This document shows positions 47,294 to 60,852 of a DNA stretch of 64,000 nucleotides, one piece after another. Positions within the stretch are counted from its first letter, which is position 1, and every line of letters begins with the position of its first letter. The stretch is taken from positions 868,001 to 932,000 of the forward strand of contig JAUFSD010000018.1 of the NCBI GenBank assembly GCA_033030425.1, read 5' to 3'. Source of the DNA: Verpa conica. Its lineage: Eukaryota; Ascomycota; Pezizomycetes; Pezizales; Morchellaceae. Both the position numbers and the translations under genes were made by a program. The notes below the pieces were generated by a model. The model was not told the origin of the DNA. It ran no database searches and saw only the letters and a program-made list of their open reading frames with translations.

Positions 47294-49019
47294 AATCCTG
47301 CTGCTGATACTCTGAAATGGTGGGAATTAGACCGCTAAGGGAATGTCGTGATATAAAGAATTTTAAAAGAAACAAAAAAACGTGATACTGAAATCTAGAA
47401 CAAGAAACGAATGTAAAAGAGTGTGTTTAAAGAAAGAAAAGGAAAAAAGAAAAAGAGATTATGAAAGAGTGGGATCGGGACTATCTTCAAGATGTTTTTT
47501 CCCTTCCTTCTCAGGCATGAATATTTAGAATAGGAATGTGAGATAGTACAAGTTGGGGCAGAACACACAACCTTTAAGCACATGGTGAAGAAGTCTCGGA
47601 AGGTTGTTTCCTGAGATAGTGTTTACACCACCTGTGTGGCTCGGTAGCCACTAGGGGGTCCAATTGTCCCGATTAAGCTGTGCATTGTCTGAGCCCGGCC
47701 GCCTATAGGCTCCTTACCACAATCTTCGCCAGTTAGATGCAGCCTGGTACCGGTGGTTGATTACAGGAGGAGGAGGAGCTTGTAATGCTTAACATCTGTT
47801 AGCGAGGTCTGCAATTGCTTTCTTACTTTGAACTAAGATAGACCTACATGTACTTACTCCAATAACACCACCACTGTTGAGTTTCTACTCCTCTATCAGT
47901 TGAAGTTTGGATATCTTGTTCGTTGTTCTCTATCATAGAAGTGTCCCTTGAACCAGTGTTACTAAAAATAACACTTCTCGCAGCAACCCCCGATTAGGCT
48001 TAAACACTCGTGCCGTACAACCACACAAGGCCTTTCGTAAGCATTGATATGTTACTTCGGCGCAGAAAGAACAAATAAGTTCTTCTCTTCCCCATGAGCT
48101 ACCCTTACACCCATGCCGCCTTACACCCACCGGAAACCCCCTCGGTGAAGTCCGCAGACCGAGCCCACGCCAAGTGACAAAATAGATAATCACCTGGATT
48201 GATAAGTACATGCATACCAGAAGAGGTAAAGAATCGCATGCTTGCCCCAGATGAAGTACCTTTTCGCTTGTCGCCGGAGTACCTGGTGGTAGTGCCGGCG
48301 CATCCGTCTTATGAAGTCGGAATGTGGTTAAGCTAGAGCTGGAGATGAGACCTCCTTACACAAGTTTCATTCGGGACTCGGTAGGGTTGGACTTCTGACA
48401 GCTATTAGTAGACTTCTCGGTTCGATAGTGAGGCTCATTATGCAACTACGAAGGAAAATCAGCTTCCAAGATCTAGAGATGCGGAGCTTTTCGAGAAGCT
48501 TTCTAACTTTATTTGTCCAAGTACATTCTGGTTCTGGAGCCCGACACGGTGGAGATCAAGTTAATTCGCTTTATTGTAGTGGCCGGATTTCCAGGGGGAG
48601 AATTGCTTAAATTCGATCTTACTTGGCCAGATTCAGATCTGGCGATTGATCCCAAAATAGTGCAATTCTGTGCGAGGACTGTGGGGGGTGAGAAAGTCTA
48701 GCCCAAGTTTCCCCACAGCACCCTTTCGCTCGTTTATTCTGCTGACGGAGTATTTGCACCTCGCTTCGTCTGTAGTGAGCAGTGGATAAACAGCACCTGC
48801 ACTGGAGGATCTTTGAGCCTCTTGCGACTTTTGCTATTTCTGTCGCCAGCCCGCCCCCAAGCATTCCAAACCCGACCATCTGGCACACAAACCCTAACCC
48901 CAATCTAGGCTGCATTGTCTCGTCGCAGTCTGCGACCTCACATCTGTCAACAGTCGACAGAGAAATATAATATTATTCCCAATCAGCCCTGCAACGGCAA
49001 CACAAATATCGCTGAAATA
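47294..49019. other. Divergent intergenic region
   Basis: About 1.7 kb between the start codons of the S41-like gene (-) and TAF11 (+). No gene supported. A ctacatgta site lies at 47844, and an aaaccctaacccc telobox-like motif at 48890-48903 sits about 120 bp before the TAF11 start. Confidence 0.45.
48890..48903 (+). promoter_or_regulatory. Telobox-like motif upstream of TAF11
   Basis: The sequence aaaccctaacccc lies about 120-130 bp before the TAF11 ATG. AACCCTAA motifs occur in promoters of housekeeping genes in fungi and plants and bind telomere-repeat factors such as Tbf1-like proteins. Several other AACCCTAA words occur in this window outside promoters, so the role here is tentative. 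Confidence 0.3.
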
Positions 49020-49887
49020 ATGTCGTCCCCCCCAGCATCTTCCCCTCCCGCGCCTACTTCAAGCTCGCACAAACGCCGCATCTCCCTCCCTCCTTCTGGT
49101 CCCTCCACCTCCGCGAAAAAACCCAAACTCCCGACCCGGAAAAACAGCACTCTCCAAACCCCAAGCAACAAACACCTCCACCCCCTCCGTCAGACTTCTT
49201 TTCCTCCCGAATCCGAGAATGATCGCCGATTCGCACGCTCTCCCAGCGTCATGACCGGGGTTGGCGGAGGAGCTGGAGGAGGGAGAGGAGGGGATAGCGC
49301 GTCTATGGCCGGCGGGACAGGGGGAGGGAATGATGATGATGAAGATGATGGACGGGATGATTATGGCACTACTACGGTACTGGCGGATGGGAGCGCAGGC
49401 GGGTTCGCGGAAGATGACGCAGAGAAGAGGAAGCTGGCGTATGGCCCCCAATGGTAGCGGTGGCGGGAGTGGTGGAGCTGACGCGCTTGTGTGTAGGATT
49501 CTGCTTGACTCGTTTGATGCGGACCAGAACAGACGCTACGAAGCATTCCGCCGTGCGAACCTCAACAAAGCTGCCGTGAAGAAGCTGGCGAACCAAGTGC
49601 TCTCACAATCTGTCACGGCGAATGTAGGCACCGTGATCTGTGGTTTCTCAAAGGTGTTTACAGGGGAGATTATTGAGCTGGCTTTACAGATCCAGAGGCA
49701 GTGGGGGGATCAGGGTCCGCTGTTACCGGACCACCTTCGGGAGGCAGCAAGGCGGTATCGTGTCGAGATGACGGGGTCTGTTGGGTTTAGAGGCGCTGTC
49801 GGGGGTGGCGCCCCAAGTGCTGCTGGAGCGGGGCCTGGTGCAGGCGGAGATGGGCCCGGAGGAGGTGTCGGGAGGCTGTTTAGATAG
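49020..49887 (+). CDS. taf11: TFIID subunit 11 (TAF11)
   Basis: TAF11 pairs with TAF13 through a histone fold within TFIID, the general RNA polymerase II promoter-recognition complex. Exons 49020-49453 and 49497-49887; 274 aa. The N-terminal ~140 residues are low-complexity (Ser/Pro-rich, then Gly- and Asp-rich) and disordered. The conserved C-terminal histone fold starts right after the intron: [24 protein letters not shown], then [18 protein letters not shown] and [16 protein letters not shown]. The protein ends in a Gly/Ala-rich tail. The 43-nt intron (gtagcg to tgtgtag, with a gctgac branch site) joins two reading frames and is the only simple way to connect the upstream ATG to the fold. 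It is convergent with the p47 gene. Confidence 0.9.
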
Positions 49888-50393
49888 ATCCACCGGCGAG
49901 AATTGTTTTATTTGTGCAAGACTTGGAGTTTGGTTGCTTTTCTACTTCATTCTCATACAACGGAATCATAATTACCATTAATCCGTTTTTCCTTACTACC
50001 CGGGCAGGAGACACCAAGTATCAGGGGGGGAGTATCGGGGGAGTATCACCGGTATTGGATATTACAAACCGCTGGGGACAGCATTTAACCCAACCCTAAC
50101 CCTTGCTTCATCTCATTCATCACTATTCCAATTCCTCATGTGCGGTCATTGTAGGAGTCGGGTCGGTTTTTTGTTTCTAGAGTAAGATCCAATCCCCAGT
50201 ACCGGTAGCATCCCATTTAAAAAAACAAAATCAAGAAAAACAGGAAATTTAGAGAAAACAAGTAATAGAATGCCTATGTAGTTGCCAAGCGCCAATTCAT
50301 CAGAGCCTACTTTACTCCTCAAAGCACAAAACCCCTGAAAGAAGAAAACCCCCGAAGACTCAAAGATTATTCCTCCAAAATTTCCTTTTATTA
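49888..50393. other. Convergent intergenic gap
   Basis: About 500 bp between the ends of TAF11 and the p47-like gene. Contains a caaccctaaccc word at 50091-50102. No gene seen. Confidence 0.45.
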
Positions 50394-51868
50394 TTAAGCC
50401 CACTTTTGCACAACAACCGCGTTGACTAATCCTGCCTCCTTGATTGTCTGCCCATGATTGCTGAGTTCCTTATTGGGGAAGGTGGTTTGCAGAATATAGT
50501 TTCTACTCCTGCTCTCAAGACTCGAAGAGTTGACAAAGCCATACAAATCGCCAACAGTGTGGGTATGATTGAATCTGCTAATTAGCCTAGTACCATCACC
50601 GAGTCGGATCTGTAGGGTGGTGACCGGGAGATCTGGGTTGACTTCAATGCTTGGAGCAGCAGGAGCTTGCGGTCTAGCAGCTGGGGTGGGTGTAGATGCT
50701 ACAGGTACAGAGGATTCTCCAGGAGTCGGCGAACCAAGTCTATTTCCCTGTCCTGAAAATGGGGCATGCTTCTTTTTTGGCTGCACATAGTCTTCATCCA
50801 AACGTCTAAAAACATTGACGTCAGCCGGCTGGCCCGGCTCAACGTTCATTAAACTCAGCGGTGCGCGACCATTTTGGATCGCACGGAGGACCTCCTGATT
50901 CGCAGGGTCGTCATAGCGCATGAGCGGGCCATCTTCAACACTGAATCCATCGCGCCAAAAGGTAAGAGTTCGAGTAACTGTTGGTACAGTAGTGGGGATA
51001 CGTGGGGCTGAAGGGTCGGGGATTTCTATGGAAGCTTGCTCTTCGCTCCCTAATGTGCGTCCTGTTCCAGAAAAACGGGGGCGTGATGGACCAGCTTCAG
51101 CTTCATCGCTCCCCGCTCGCTGACTACTACCACCTCTAATTTTGGAGTTAGTTGAAAGGTCTATAGCTTTTAAGTGGTGGGGGCCTTACTCTGCGGCACG
51201 TTTCAGGATATCCTGAATAATACCCCCCTTGCGTGGATCACCAGGGTTCTGAACGGCTAAGCCACTATAGCACCAAAATTTCAGTTACTCTATTTCACGT
51301 TGTACTTAAAGCTAGGTACTTGACTCGGTAAAACTTACGATTTCTCACCACCGGTAAAAAGGTCTTGTTTCTCATCTTCAGAGTCATCTTCATCATCATT
51401 ACTTTTACTCTTCAAGTCACCCAACGTAGCAAATTTAGAGGATCCCCTTTACGGCAAAAATATGTCAGTATTCCAGAAAGCATATTGTCTCAGAAGAAAG
51501 TCCTTTTATTACTTTGATTTTGAGGTTGAGGCTCTGGTGCTTGGGGCCGGGGCGTCATATAGTCCATCATCCTCGGAGTCACTATGGGAAGCGCCAATAT
51601 CTAAATCATCATCGTTGCTTTCGAAGAATTGCTCGGTCGCTGACTATAGCCTTGTATCAGTATGTCGTATCTCTCCAAGGTGGGGTAGATGGGTGAATTA
51701 CAGCAATGTTCCAGTTTGAAGCTTCAAGGAAATGTCGAGCCTTGAATCGGCCGATACCGTTAGCATAACTGAAGGGGAAAGACCTTATCAAGAGCAAGGA
51801 CAAACCTGATCAGGTTCCGCTCCGGTAACATTACAGAAATTCGTAATGAGGGCGTCTTGGTTATCCAT
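50394..51868 (-). CDS. shp1: p47/Shp1-type UBX protein (Cdc48 cofactor)
   Basis: Adaptor of the AAA ATPase Cdc48/p97 in membrane fusion, protein phosphatase 1 regulation and ubiquitin-dependent degradation. Minus-strand exons: 51868-51806, 51740-51702, 51643-51513, 51446-51339, 51264-51190, 51135-50394; 385 aa. Domain order matches the family: an N-terminal UBA (about 1-45, ending [20 protein letters not shown]), an acidic linker, a SEP domain (about 194-265, with [20 protein letters not shown] and [11 protein letters not shown]), and a C-terminal UBX (about 308-385). All introns are GT-AG and phases agree. The gene is convergent with TAF11. The second exon is only 39 nt. Confidence 0.95.
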
Positions 51869-54800
51869 GATGATGGAATGTGGGGGGGTTATCTCTCTCT
51901 TGAAGGATGAGTCTTGGTGAAAAGAGCCACCAAGAGGAGTGAAGTTAGGGGCTAGAAAGATGGAAATGAAGATGGATGGAGATGGATGGAGATGGATGGA
52001 GATAGAAGGATAGAGAGGGGGTAGGAGGGGTGGTGGAAGGGGGAATGTTTTGGCAAGGCAGATGAGTACCAGCAGGGACGATCAAACGACGACCACGGAC
52101 GTATGCGTGTGCGACCAGCTCCAGTCAGCTCTTTCTCTCTCAACCTTCTGCCTCTAGCCTTAAAGTCCGTGTAGTTCAGTCTCTCACTTTTACGTATGCG
52201 CGCGCAGGGGTTTCATGCAAGTCATCTTGGCGTGACGCTTCGTACCCCGCACAGTGGGATTGCGGTGCACGATAGGGACTGGTCTTGCGAGAGGCGCTTA
52301 TCTGAGGGTCCACCCTAACCACGCGAAATACATGCTTTGTCACAAAGAGTCACTCGATTTAAGGTGAATGCTTAGGGAGCCGGTAATTCTTGCTTTTTAT
52401 AAGAATAATTTCGAAATCTAGACTCAGAAAAAAAAGGAAAAGCACCTGCAAACCGATAAGCTATACTAAGGTCCTATAGTCCTTCTTGAATCTTCTACGT
52501 TATTAAGATGTCCTGAATTAACCGACTCGTGGCTTTTGATTAGTCCCTGGGCTTTGCAGACAACCGATGTCACTTGGCGACGAGCATACCAGCAAATAGG
52601 ATGAGAAGGGTATTCGGTTAAATCCTTACCGCTAAGCAATAGAAGAAACGAAACCAGGCCGCCTAAGATACATGTATATAATTGGGTAATATCTATGTAA
52701 GAAGTGCTCCACCCAGTTTTTACCCACACTGCATAATATCCTTCATTTGCCGAAGGTACATATATGATATATAACTAATATAAAATCTGTCGATCTTTAG
52801 ACCAAAGAAAACTACCGCTATGATATTTTATTTGGGAGTGTATATGGTAGGTGCGGCATGCTGTTGGGTACTATTTTATATAATTTATCTAATAGATTCA
52901 CAGGACACATTCGTTTATCTTATAAGCGGACATTAATTAGCACTATGACCCAGTAGAACTTATTTAACCCTATCGGTGAATTTGACAAAAGAGAAGATAT
53001 GTCGTCCGCACCATCTAGTTACATATGGAACTAATGTTTCTGACTTTGTGAATTCGTGAAGGCTTCTCCTCCCTAACATATTATTTTACATGAGCTAGCT
53101 AAACTAACAAAGTAGTCTATTTTGACTCTGAATGTAAAAGCAGATGGTTGGGTATCGTCTTTATCCGCGTTATGTCTTGGCGTTCACCAAGACTGTAACA
53201 ATATGTAGTATTGACTCTGAAGGCTTCATAAAGGTAAAATATTCTCGGGTCTCTAAATATAAGGTGTCTATAAGAAAATCTAATTGGGTTAATAAGTAAG
53301 GACACATGTATATAGTTAGCTAGGCTATGACAAATTAGGATTAAAAGAAACTAGGATTACTTGGGCAAATGGAAGTATAGTAATAGGACTTGGGTGTACT
53401 CACTTATAGATCTAGAACTTTTTATTTGGTATGTGTTCGACCAACCCTAAAACTAAAATGGACTACTCTGCGATGTAGCTATGATAGCCGGTGCGTAGTA
53501 CCGTAGAGTTGCTATAGCTACGTCATTATGCTATAATAGCAAGAATTACCTGGCTTTCGCGTGGCCACTCACTGTAACACTAAAGCAATATATAGGCGAG
53601 TTTTTTATTTATATGTACCATATCCGTTGATTTTAATAGCAGTACATTGTTCAATGCTATCACGTAAGGTCACTCGAGTATCGGCTAGTCTCAAGATGCG
53701 AATTCCACCTACTCGTGTGGGGGTGGGTTATGCGGCACTACTTCTATATGAATAATTCAGGTCTTAGTTTTTGCCGCGGGTACGCCAGTACTCTATTAGT
53801 AGGTTTGTGTACTCAGTGCTTAACAATGCGGCACGGTCAAATAACGAGTGATCGTCCATGAACCCGGTAAGCGAAAGACAAATATAGACGTACTAAATTT
53901 AGAATCCATGGGGTTAAAGATCCCGGTATGGTAATATAAAGTGGCTAGAGCCTACAATTTGCGGTGCGTCTCGGTACTGGTGGCGGGGCATTTTATTGTG
54001 GTTGGTAGAAGCAGATATTAAAGTGGCCTATTATAGTGTTGTCGCACGCGCATCCTTGTGGTTTCTAGACATTTGTTCACAGGTTAGGTAGGATTGACTA
54101 GAGTTAAACTAGAATGTCGAATTCATGGGGGTCCTTTAACTAATTCCCGGGCATTCTTCAAGAACTTTATCATGTTCCTATTCCTTGCTTATGAGCGTAC
54201 CCTCGACAATGTAACTTTCTAGAAGTATTGAATTAATGTTAGTTATTAATATTAGGGGTAGTTCTCGGTAGTTTTCTCTTGTTAATAGAGCCAAGGCTCT
54301 AGCAGGAATATAAGAGTGACCAAACTTTAGTAGGTATAATCAACCCGGAAAATGGCTCTCTAGGTGTATATTGAAGATAAAAACCCTAGTGGCCTCTAAG
54401 CGGAGTTATAATAGCAAGATAGTATTCAACTCTCATCGATTCCAAATCGTTTTCTAACTCCATAGAGCACAAATATCTCTGTAATTAGTGCCATTTCTCA
54501 CCCTAGCTTCTATAACACTCCTCTGTGAACGTCTCTCCTACTGAATGGGATATTCGAATTTATGTTTATGCATGAGATTTAGCCTTTGTTTCAGTCAAAC
54601 GTCCTGCTCAACGATTGACAATAAAAGTAGTTAGGTATGATAGGTCTCTTACTCCCTAATGTTATAAATGTGTAGGTACGTATCAAGTGTGGATTATACA
54701 GACGACGTCTGGAGCTAGCGTTTAGGCTATTGAACATCCTTCCAACTGTAGAAATACAGTACGTCGAGATCTCAATATCCCTTCAATCCTGGTATCATAT

Positions 54801-57736
54801 ATGTGCAACCATCTCCACCTTCTGGCACGTACAGGGAATGCCTTTAGTATTTCAGCCGGTGTCCGTAGATGATTTAAATACACTGCTTTCTTTGGGGAGA
54901 TGACCTATTATAGTATACAACTATCTTTTGGAATGTCAGTTTATCGAATATCTCTTTTCCATGGCAGGCCAACAGCTCTATTTTAATAATATTCAACTCT
55001 TTATCGGGTTTGTGGGTACAATTCTTGGGCCATTTTCAAGTTATTCTCTCTGAATGATCTTTGGTAGTATTAATTAAATTTATTGATCCTTATTATACCT
55101 AGACCGGGTATTTATAATTAGTTTATTCATTCCTAGACCTCTATCGGGATCTAAGAGCTAGAGACAATACCACAGCGCCAAGAGTCGCGAGTGATCGTGT
55201 ATGACCCAATCCCTTAGTGATACTGCTGCTGCTGCTGATTAATCATAATACTATATCATTTATTTTATCAAGAATATTAAATAGGATATCATCAAGCTCA
55301 AGGTATTGTAAGTATAGCCGTACTGTTTGCACTTCATACGGTTGACCACATTGCTTCTAGCTGCTGGTTTGGCTGAGTGCAAGACATACTGAAGTTGGGT
55401 GAATAAATGTAGGCTCTGAGGTTAGATAAACGGATTCTGAAGTATGTCATATCTATATAGCTGTATATCATTACTAAGTTTTAAAAATGGATCTGTGTAG
55501 GAAGCTGTTGAAAAATCGTAGTCTTTTTACCTAAGCCGAATAAAGCTAGATGATCAGCACATGTATATGTTCCATGAAAAGTGAATGTAAACAACATAAT
55601 AGTAGGGCCCTTATACTAAGCACTCCACGGGAACATAGGGTGTTTTATAGAATTCTAGGCTTTGAACTCGGCTGCTAGGATATTTCAATGCCGTGTTGGA
55701 CTGCCACGGTTGAATCAAAGATAAGCTTCTGTTAATACATAGATAAGACTCTAGTTTGGCACTAGATTAAACTTAAAATAATCACTTACCTCTCTATGCA
55801 CATACATCCTCTGGTAGTCTTCTTAGATCTGCTCTGTATCTAGGGAGAATGATATACGCGCTACTAGAGATATTATAGGCTTGAATACATTCTCTTTCTT
55901 TACTTAATGTCTCTATTTTTTTCGTAATCAGCGCTTGGTGCAGTACGTAGGCTTTCGGCTTCAATGAACCTTTACACTTTTGTATGTGTATATTTTCGAG
56001 ACTATAGGTAGTTATTAGCGGTATTTTAGAGCTTTTTGATAAAGGAGTAGCTTACGGCGGATTATCCTTTTAGATTTAGAAGGGGATAAGACCGGATCCT
56101 TCTGCTCTAGAGTAATATCCTGTAGCCGGTAATTGACTCATGATATCTACTTTAGAGTAGCGTCAAAAGCACATAATCCACTCCCAAGGTGCATTCAGCA
56201 GCTGAATGGCTTATTGAAAGATGCATGCCCTAAGTATATAATCAGCTATACACCTCCTTCTCAGCCTCTCTAAAGTAACGCCTTGACTAGAGCCTCTTCC
56301 AGTATGGTATAAATATCTTTGTAGTACTGGAGCTCCGGAACCACCTACCAAGATGTACTGCAATGTACTTTAATCCTGGACCTTCAATTTTATTTGGGCC
56401 TGCGTCAGGCTTCGACTAGCAGGTCTGGTGCTGACTAAATGCATGTCGGGCTTTGTCTGTGATGCCAGCGAGACTATCTAAACGTAACTGTCATCGCTTT
56501 GAACTTCTCGAGCGTAGCATATTTTTGAAGACCATTTAATATCGACCATATTCCAGAACTTATCTATCATAGGTCTTCTAGTGCCTATTCTATTCCCATA
56601 GGGCGGTTTCCATTTAGATAGGTTCGCAGTATGGACATACCTAGGTAGCTAGTACGTAATATGCGGGTTTTCTTCTCCTTTTGAAGCGAATAAAGCTTGA
56701 TTTGACTTCGGGCCTATATGCGACTTGATGCACCTCTTTTTAGGTGCTGCTGTTTGGTGAAATACCTTTGCTTTTATGGTTTTATGTAGGGAAATAATTG
56801 TGTGTATATACTAAACATCTGTAGAATACTAATATCCACACCAATCAGCGAAATAAATGATAAGAGTCATAAGGTTCCTAGTTGAATAAAGGCCATAAAT
56901 GCTATTTCTAGTATGCGTATGATGGTGCTCGTAGGAATTTTTATAATATTTAAATGCCTAACCTATCAATGCCCGTAAAGTTCATGTTGGTTTGGTGTGA
57001 ACTGGTAGGGTGAACTCGTGTAGGTAGCGGTCATAAGCTGATGGTTTCTTGAGCAGATCATGATTCTAAACTATCAATAAGAGCAAGGGACGATCTATCT
57101 AAAGACTCTATCATCAAGGAAATAACGCCAAGAACAAACACCTGCCAAGCAAACGGATGACAAAGAACCAATAAGAGAAGAATCTAATCTTGTCTAGATC
57201 AAACCACGTGATCTAATAACTCGTTATTTGCCTAGTTTTATTTTTATGCGGTAGAAATAGAAGGGTTCGTAGCTCTTAGCCGGTATCTATTGCTGCTAAG
57301 ATTGTCTAAGGCTCCTAGAAGCCCATGAAGTAATGAACTACATAGCAATCCTAGCTGTAGAATACCATAATCTATGGTAGTGAATCTCTTAAAGTAAAGG
57401 GGTAGGTTCTTCCATACTCTAGGTAAATGTATCAGGAGTAGTTCTTTCTGTTAATGTACTTTGATGTCTATGAGTTTTGGGTGTTATTATGAAGAGGAAG
57501 ATGCCAAAAGAGGGAGCTTATACTACTAAGACGGTCTTGGCGTTCTCACCACAACCACACACAGCAGAGCATCGCATCACGTCCAACAATCCCTGCACAG
57601 CAGCCACAGCAAAAAAGTTTCGATATCGCACCGGCGATACGAGTGACGGCCAGAGAACGAAACAGCCGGAACACTCCTACGGGAAGGTCAGCTACCACAA
57701 CTCGCCTCCAATTTATAATTCTGCTACGCTGCCGGA
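51869..57736. other. AT-rich gene desert
   Basis: About 5.9 kb with no supported gene. It starts with the p47 promoter, including a ggatggagat-type repeat at 51960-52006. From about 52400 to 57500 it is strongly AT-rich, with stops in every frame and many CTAG and TATAG words, as expected for decayed repeats. No intact transposon ends or RNA genes were recognised. Confidence 0.5.
51960..52006. repeat. Short tandem repeat ggagatggat
   Basis: Four to five imperfect units of a 10-12 bp repeat about 100-140 bp upstream of the p47-like start codon. Confidence 0.75.
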
Positions 57737-59270
57737 ATGCTGTCTTCAAAGGCAATCATAAGAGGTTCTTCCGTACTCCGGAAGATGCCGCAATTACAGG
57801 CTGTAGCGGGAATGCGGATAGCTTCAAGACAAGTACGGCTACAGTCTCAGATGTGGGTTTATAATTGGGGGTATACTAACAATATATTAGTTTTCATCAG
57901 TAAGAGTGTCACATAGACCCCAATTTACTATCCCCATACGGGCGGCTCTCCCCCTCACAACTCTCCGCTTCGGCTCCACGACCACTACCCTCCCTACCCC
58001 CGCCGCTGTCGCCGCCGCCCAAGAAGCCGGTACAATCCCCGCTCACACATTAGACGAGCACACACTCCCCGACTACATCCCCACGGTCGAATCCCTCACC
58101 GAAAACATAACCAACCCCGAGCACATCGGGTACTTAAAATCCATTGGTCTCGACTACGGCTGGGGGCCCACCTCCATGCTACAGTACCTGCTCGAGCATG
58201 TCCACATCTTGACCGACACACCCTGGTGGGCCTCCATCGTGATAACCGTGGCCGTGATCCGTATCGCCCAATTCCCATTCTACATGCGCATGTCCGAGAC
58301 CGCAGCGAGGATGAAGGAGCTCAACCCGCAGACAGTACCAATAACCAAAAAGATGCGAGAGGCCCAGCTCAGGAACGACAGGATGGGGATGATGATGGGG
58401 AAGCAGCAGATTACCGAGATATACCGTTCCGCGGGCGTCAACAGGCTCTGGCTCGGGTTCCCAATAACACAAGCTCCAATCTTCTTCGGTTTCTATAAGA
58501 ACATGTCCGGGATGGCCGAGCTCAAGGTCCCCAGCCTTGTAGAAGGGGGGAAGTTCTGGTTCCAGGATCTAACATTGTGTGATCCGTACTACATCCTACC
58601 TTTCGTCTCGTCGCTCTCTATGGGGTTGCAGATCTATCTTGGTGGTGAGGCGGGAACAACAATGCAGACAAAACGGGTGAAGCAGGGGATGCTTATTTTC
58701 CTACCGCTTATATCGTTTTCGGTTGTTCACTCCTGGCCTGCAGCACTCACGCTTTACTTCTTCACAAACTCTATGTTTGGTCTCATGCAAGCTACGGCTC
58801 TCAGGAACCCACTTGTGCGTGAGAAACTCGGGCTATATCCTCTTAACCCTATTGCGGCTAGGAACCCGCTCCGCTCTAGTGAGGCCGGGCTGAAGGCGTT
58901 GAATATCGCAACTCGTCCAGGGCCGCCGGGGAAGATTATTGATGTTGGAGCGCCGAAGCAGATTGGTGCGAAGGGTGGACTACTAGATAGGATTACAGGT
59001 GGTAATGTCAATAAGGATGGGACGAAAAAGACACTTGCGGATTATATCTTGGGGGAGAAGGAAAAGAGCGAGGTGGGAGGTTTTGGGCAGCTTTGGCAAG
59101 ACGTGAGTTTTTATGCCCTGTCTTTATCTGAATGAGTACTAATTGTTTGCTTGCAGAGTAATGATAAAGCTAAGTATACAAAATACGAGGAGAAGCGAGA
59201 AAAGAGATTAAAGAAAGAGGCGGAGGAGGAAGCAGCGAGGAGAAAAAGAGTGCTGGGAAGGAAGCCTTAG
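57737..59270 (+). CDS. oxa1: Mitochondrial inner membrane insertase OXA1
   Basis: YidC/Oxa1/Alb3-family insertase that places mitochondrially made and some imported proteins into the inner membrane. Exons 57737-57832, 57891-59102 and 59157-59270; 473 aa. The first exon encodes a basic, acid-free presequence (MLSSKAIIRGSSVLRKMPQL) and joins through a TACTAAC-branched intron to FSSVRVSHRPQFTIPIRAALP, a typical targeting region. The core shows the family transmembrane layout: TPWWASIVITVAVIRIAQFP, GVNRLWLGFPITQAPIFFGFYKNMSG, PYYILPFVSSLSMGLQIYLG, MLIFLPLISFSVVHSWPAAL and TLYFFTNSMFGL. The last exon encodes a Lys/Glu-rich coil, the part that contacts the mitochondrial ribosome in the family. Confidence 0.95.
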
Positions 59271-60567
59271 ATAAAAAGTAAAAATATATTAAATGTAAAT
59301 AGATGCCTGGGAGTCTCCTATTATATAGAGAGAAAGAAGATGGCTTTCAGTGAAAAGAATCATTGAAACAACGCTGGGTACCCATATCTATTCCCCCCTC
59401 ATGTACATTGTAAATTAGATCAAATTAACTGCTGACCTGGCCTCTGAAATCAGGATCGGTGGCTACTAACCGTTCACTACCTCAAACTCGGTTATTATTT
59501 TTATAGAGCTGGTTGTTACGCTCGTGGGGTAAGTTTACGACTATCTATAATATAAGCGAGTTCAAGTCAGCCAGATGTGCTGGAGGGGGGAATGGAAGTT
59601 AGAGGGAAGAAAGTCAAATTTCGTAAAATCTCACTGTTATTATTCTTGCGAAGCTGGTGATACTTGATATATAGTCGGTAAATTAATCCAATAACCCTGA
59701 TGAGAGCCTCTCTGGATTTATCGGACAGTAATGGTACACCTACAACCAGACAAAAGATGTCGAGTGATCAGTCGTGACCCTGAACAGCACGTTACAATGT
59801 AATCTTTTCTCGATCTGTGTCTTCAAAGCTTCCCAATAGGGAAGCGATCTTTTTATAGATAGAATATATATAAAAACGCGTGCCGCTGAGATGTGGGGGC
59901 TATCCGACCAACCTTGCTTTCCTCTTTGAGGTTACGAACTAGGTCTCCATGACTACACGTGTACTTCATGGACTGTCACTCGGGTCTATAAAGCCACTAC
60001 CTCTTTAACCATACCTTATAGAACAGCAAGAATACAACTCCAGGACATCACTGGTGATCTTTAAGATATATAAATTGTCCATAAGTTAATAGAACAAATA
60101 CTAATGAAAGTTATCGACAGCATAAAGTAAAGGCCAGACAATAAACAGAAGATATTTAAATAGCTAATATCTTATGTGCCACCAACCCCAGTAGCTGACC
60201 TAGGCCGCGATCTATATTCTATAGTATGTGCTATCCTTATATTCATTTATTTATTTCTAGAGGAACACAGCAGTTTAGACGATCTACATGTACCCGTGGG
60301 TATATAAGTCATAAGAAAAAGGCCGTAACACCCACATACTGCATGCACTAGGCTCCACCAATACACGTGTGATTCTGGGCATCAGACCACTACTTCACGG
60401 CTTTTTCACACACACCCGGGGACCGGCGACCAGATGTAGGTGTAGTGTATATAACTATGTACTGATATTCACGACCAAGCCCCCGTAGTATTTTACTGTT
60501 GATGAATAGAATTGAGCTATGTAGGAATTCTTAAGATTTATATAGATGTAGAATATGTGTAGCCTTA

Positions 60568-60852
60568 GTCTCTTGCCCAGTTCCATTATTTGCTGCGCAG
60601 CACCGTAGGGTCTGGTGTACTGACCCCTCCAAGCTTGCCCAATTCTTTTTTCGGGGAAAACTTTGGTACTTACCTTTCTGTGGTTGTCCCACACAAACCT
60701 AAGTACCTTTAAAAGGCCGAGCTAGCCAAGGAAAAGCCCCCAACAGGTCGGGGAATTTCGGAGGTTTCGGAGATATCCCCGAGATCTCCCGGAACTTCAC
60801 TGCTCCAGACCCTACGGTGCTGCGCAGGGAATAATGGGGCTAGGCATGAGAC
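60568..60852. mobile_element. MITE of about 285 bp with long inverted ends
   Basis: The ends form long inverted repeats of about 55 bp. The left reads gtctcttgcccag and continues through cattattt to gctgcgcagcaccgtaggg; the right is its imperfect reverse complement. TA dinucleotides flank it (60566-60567, 60853-60854). There is no transposase frame. The target duplication is only 2 bp, so the exact ends are less sure than for the hAT-like element. Confidence 0.75.

Noticed and set aside
25972..50102. aaccctaaccc words (25974, 35832, 48891, 50091) as telomeric sequence
   Set aside because: Each is under two telomere repeats, they are scattered, and housekeeping genes lie on both sides, so these are not telomere ends.
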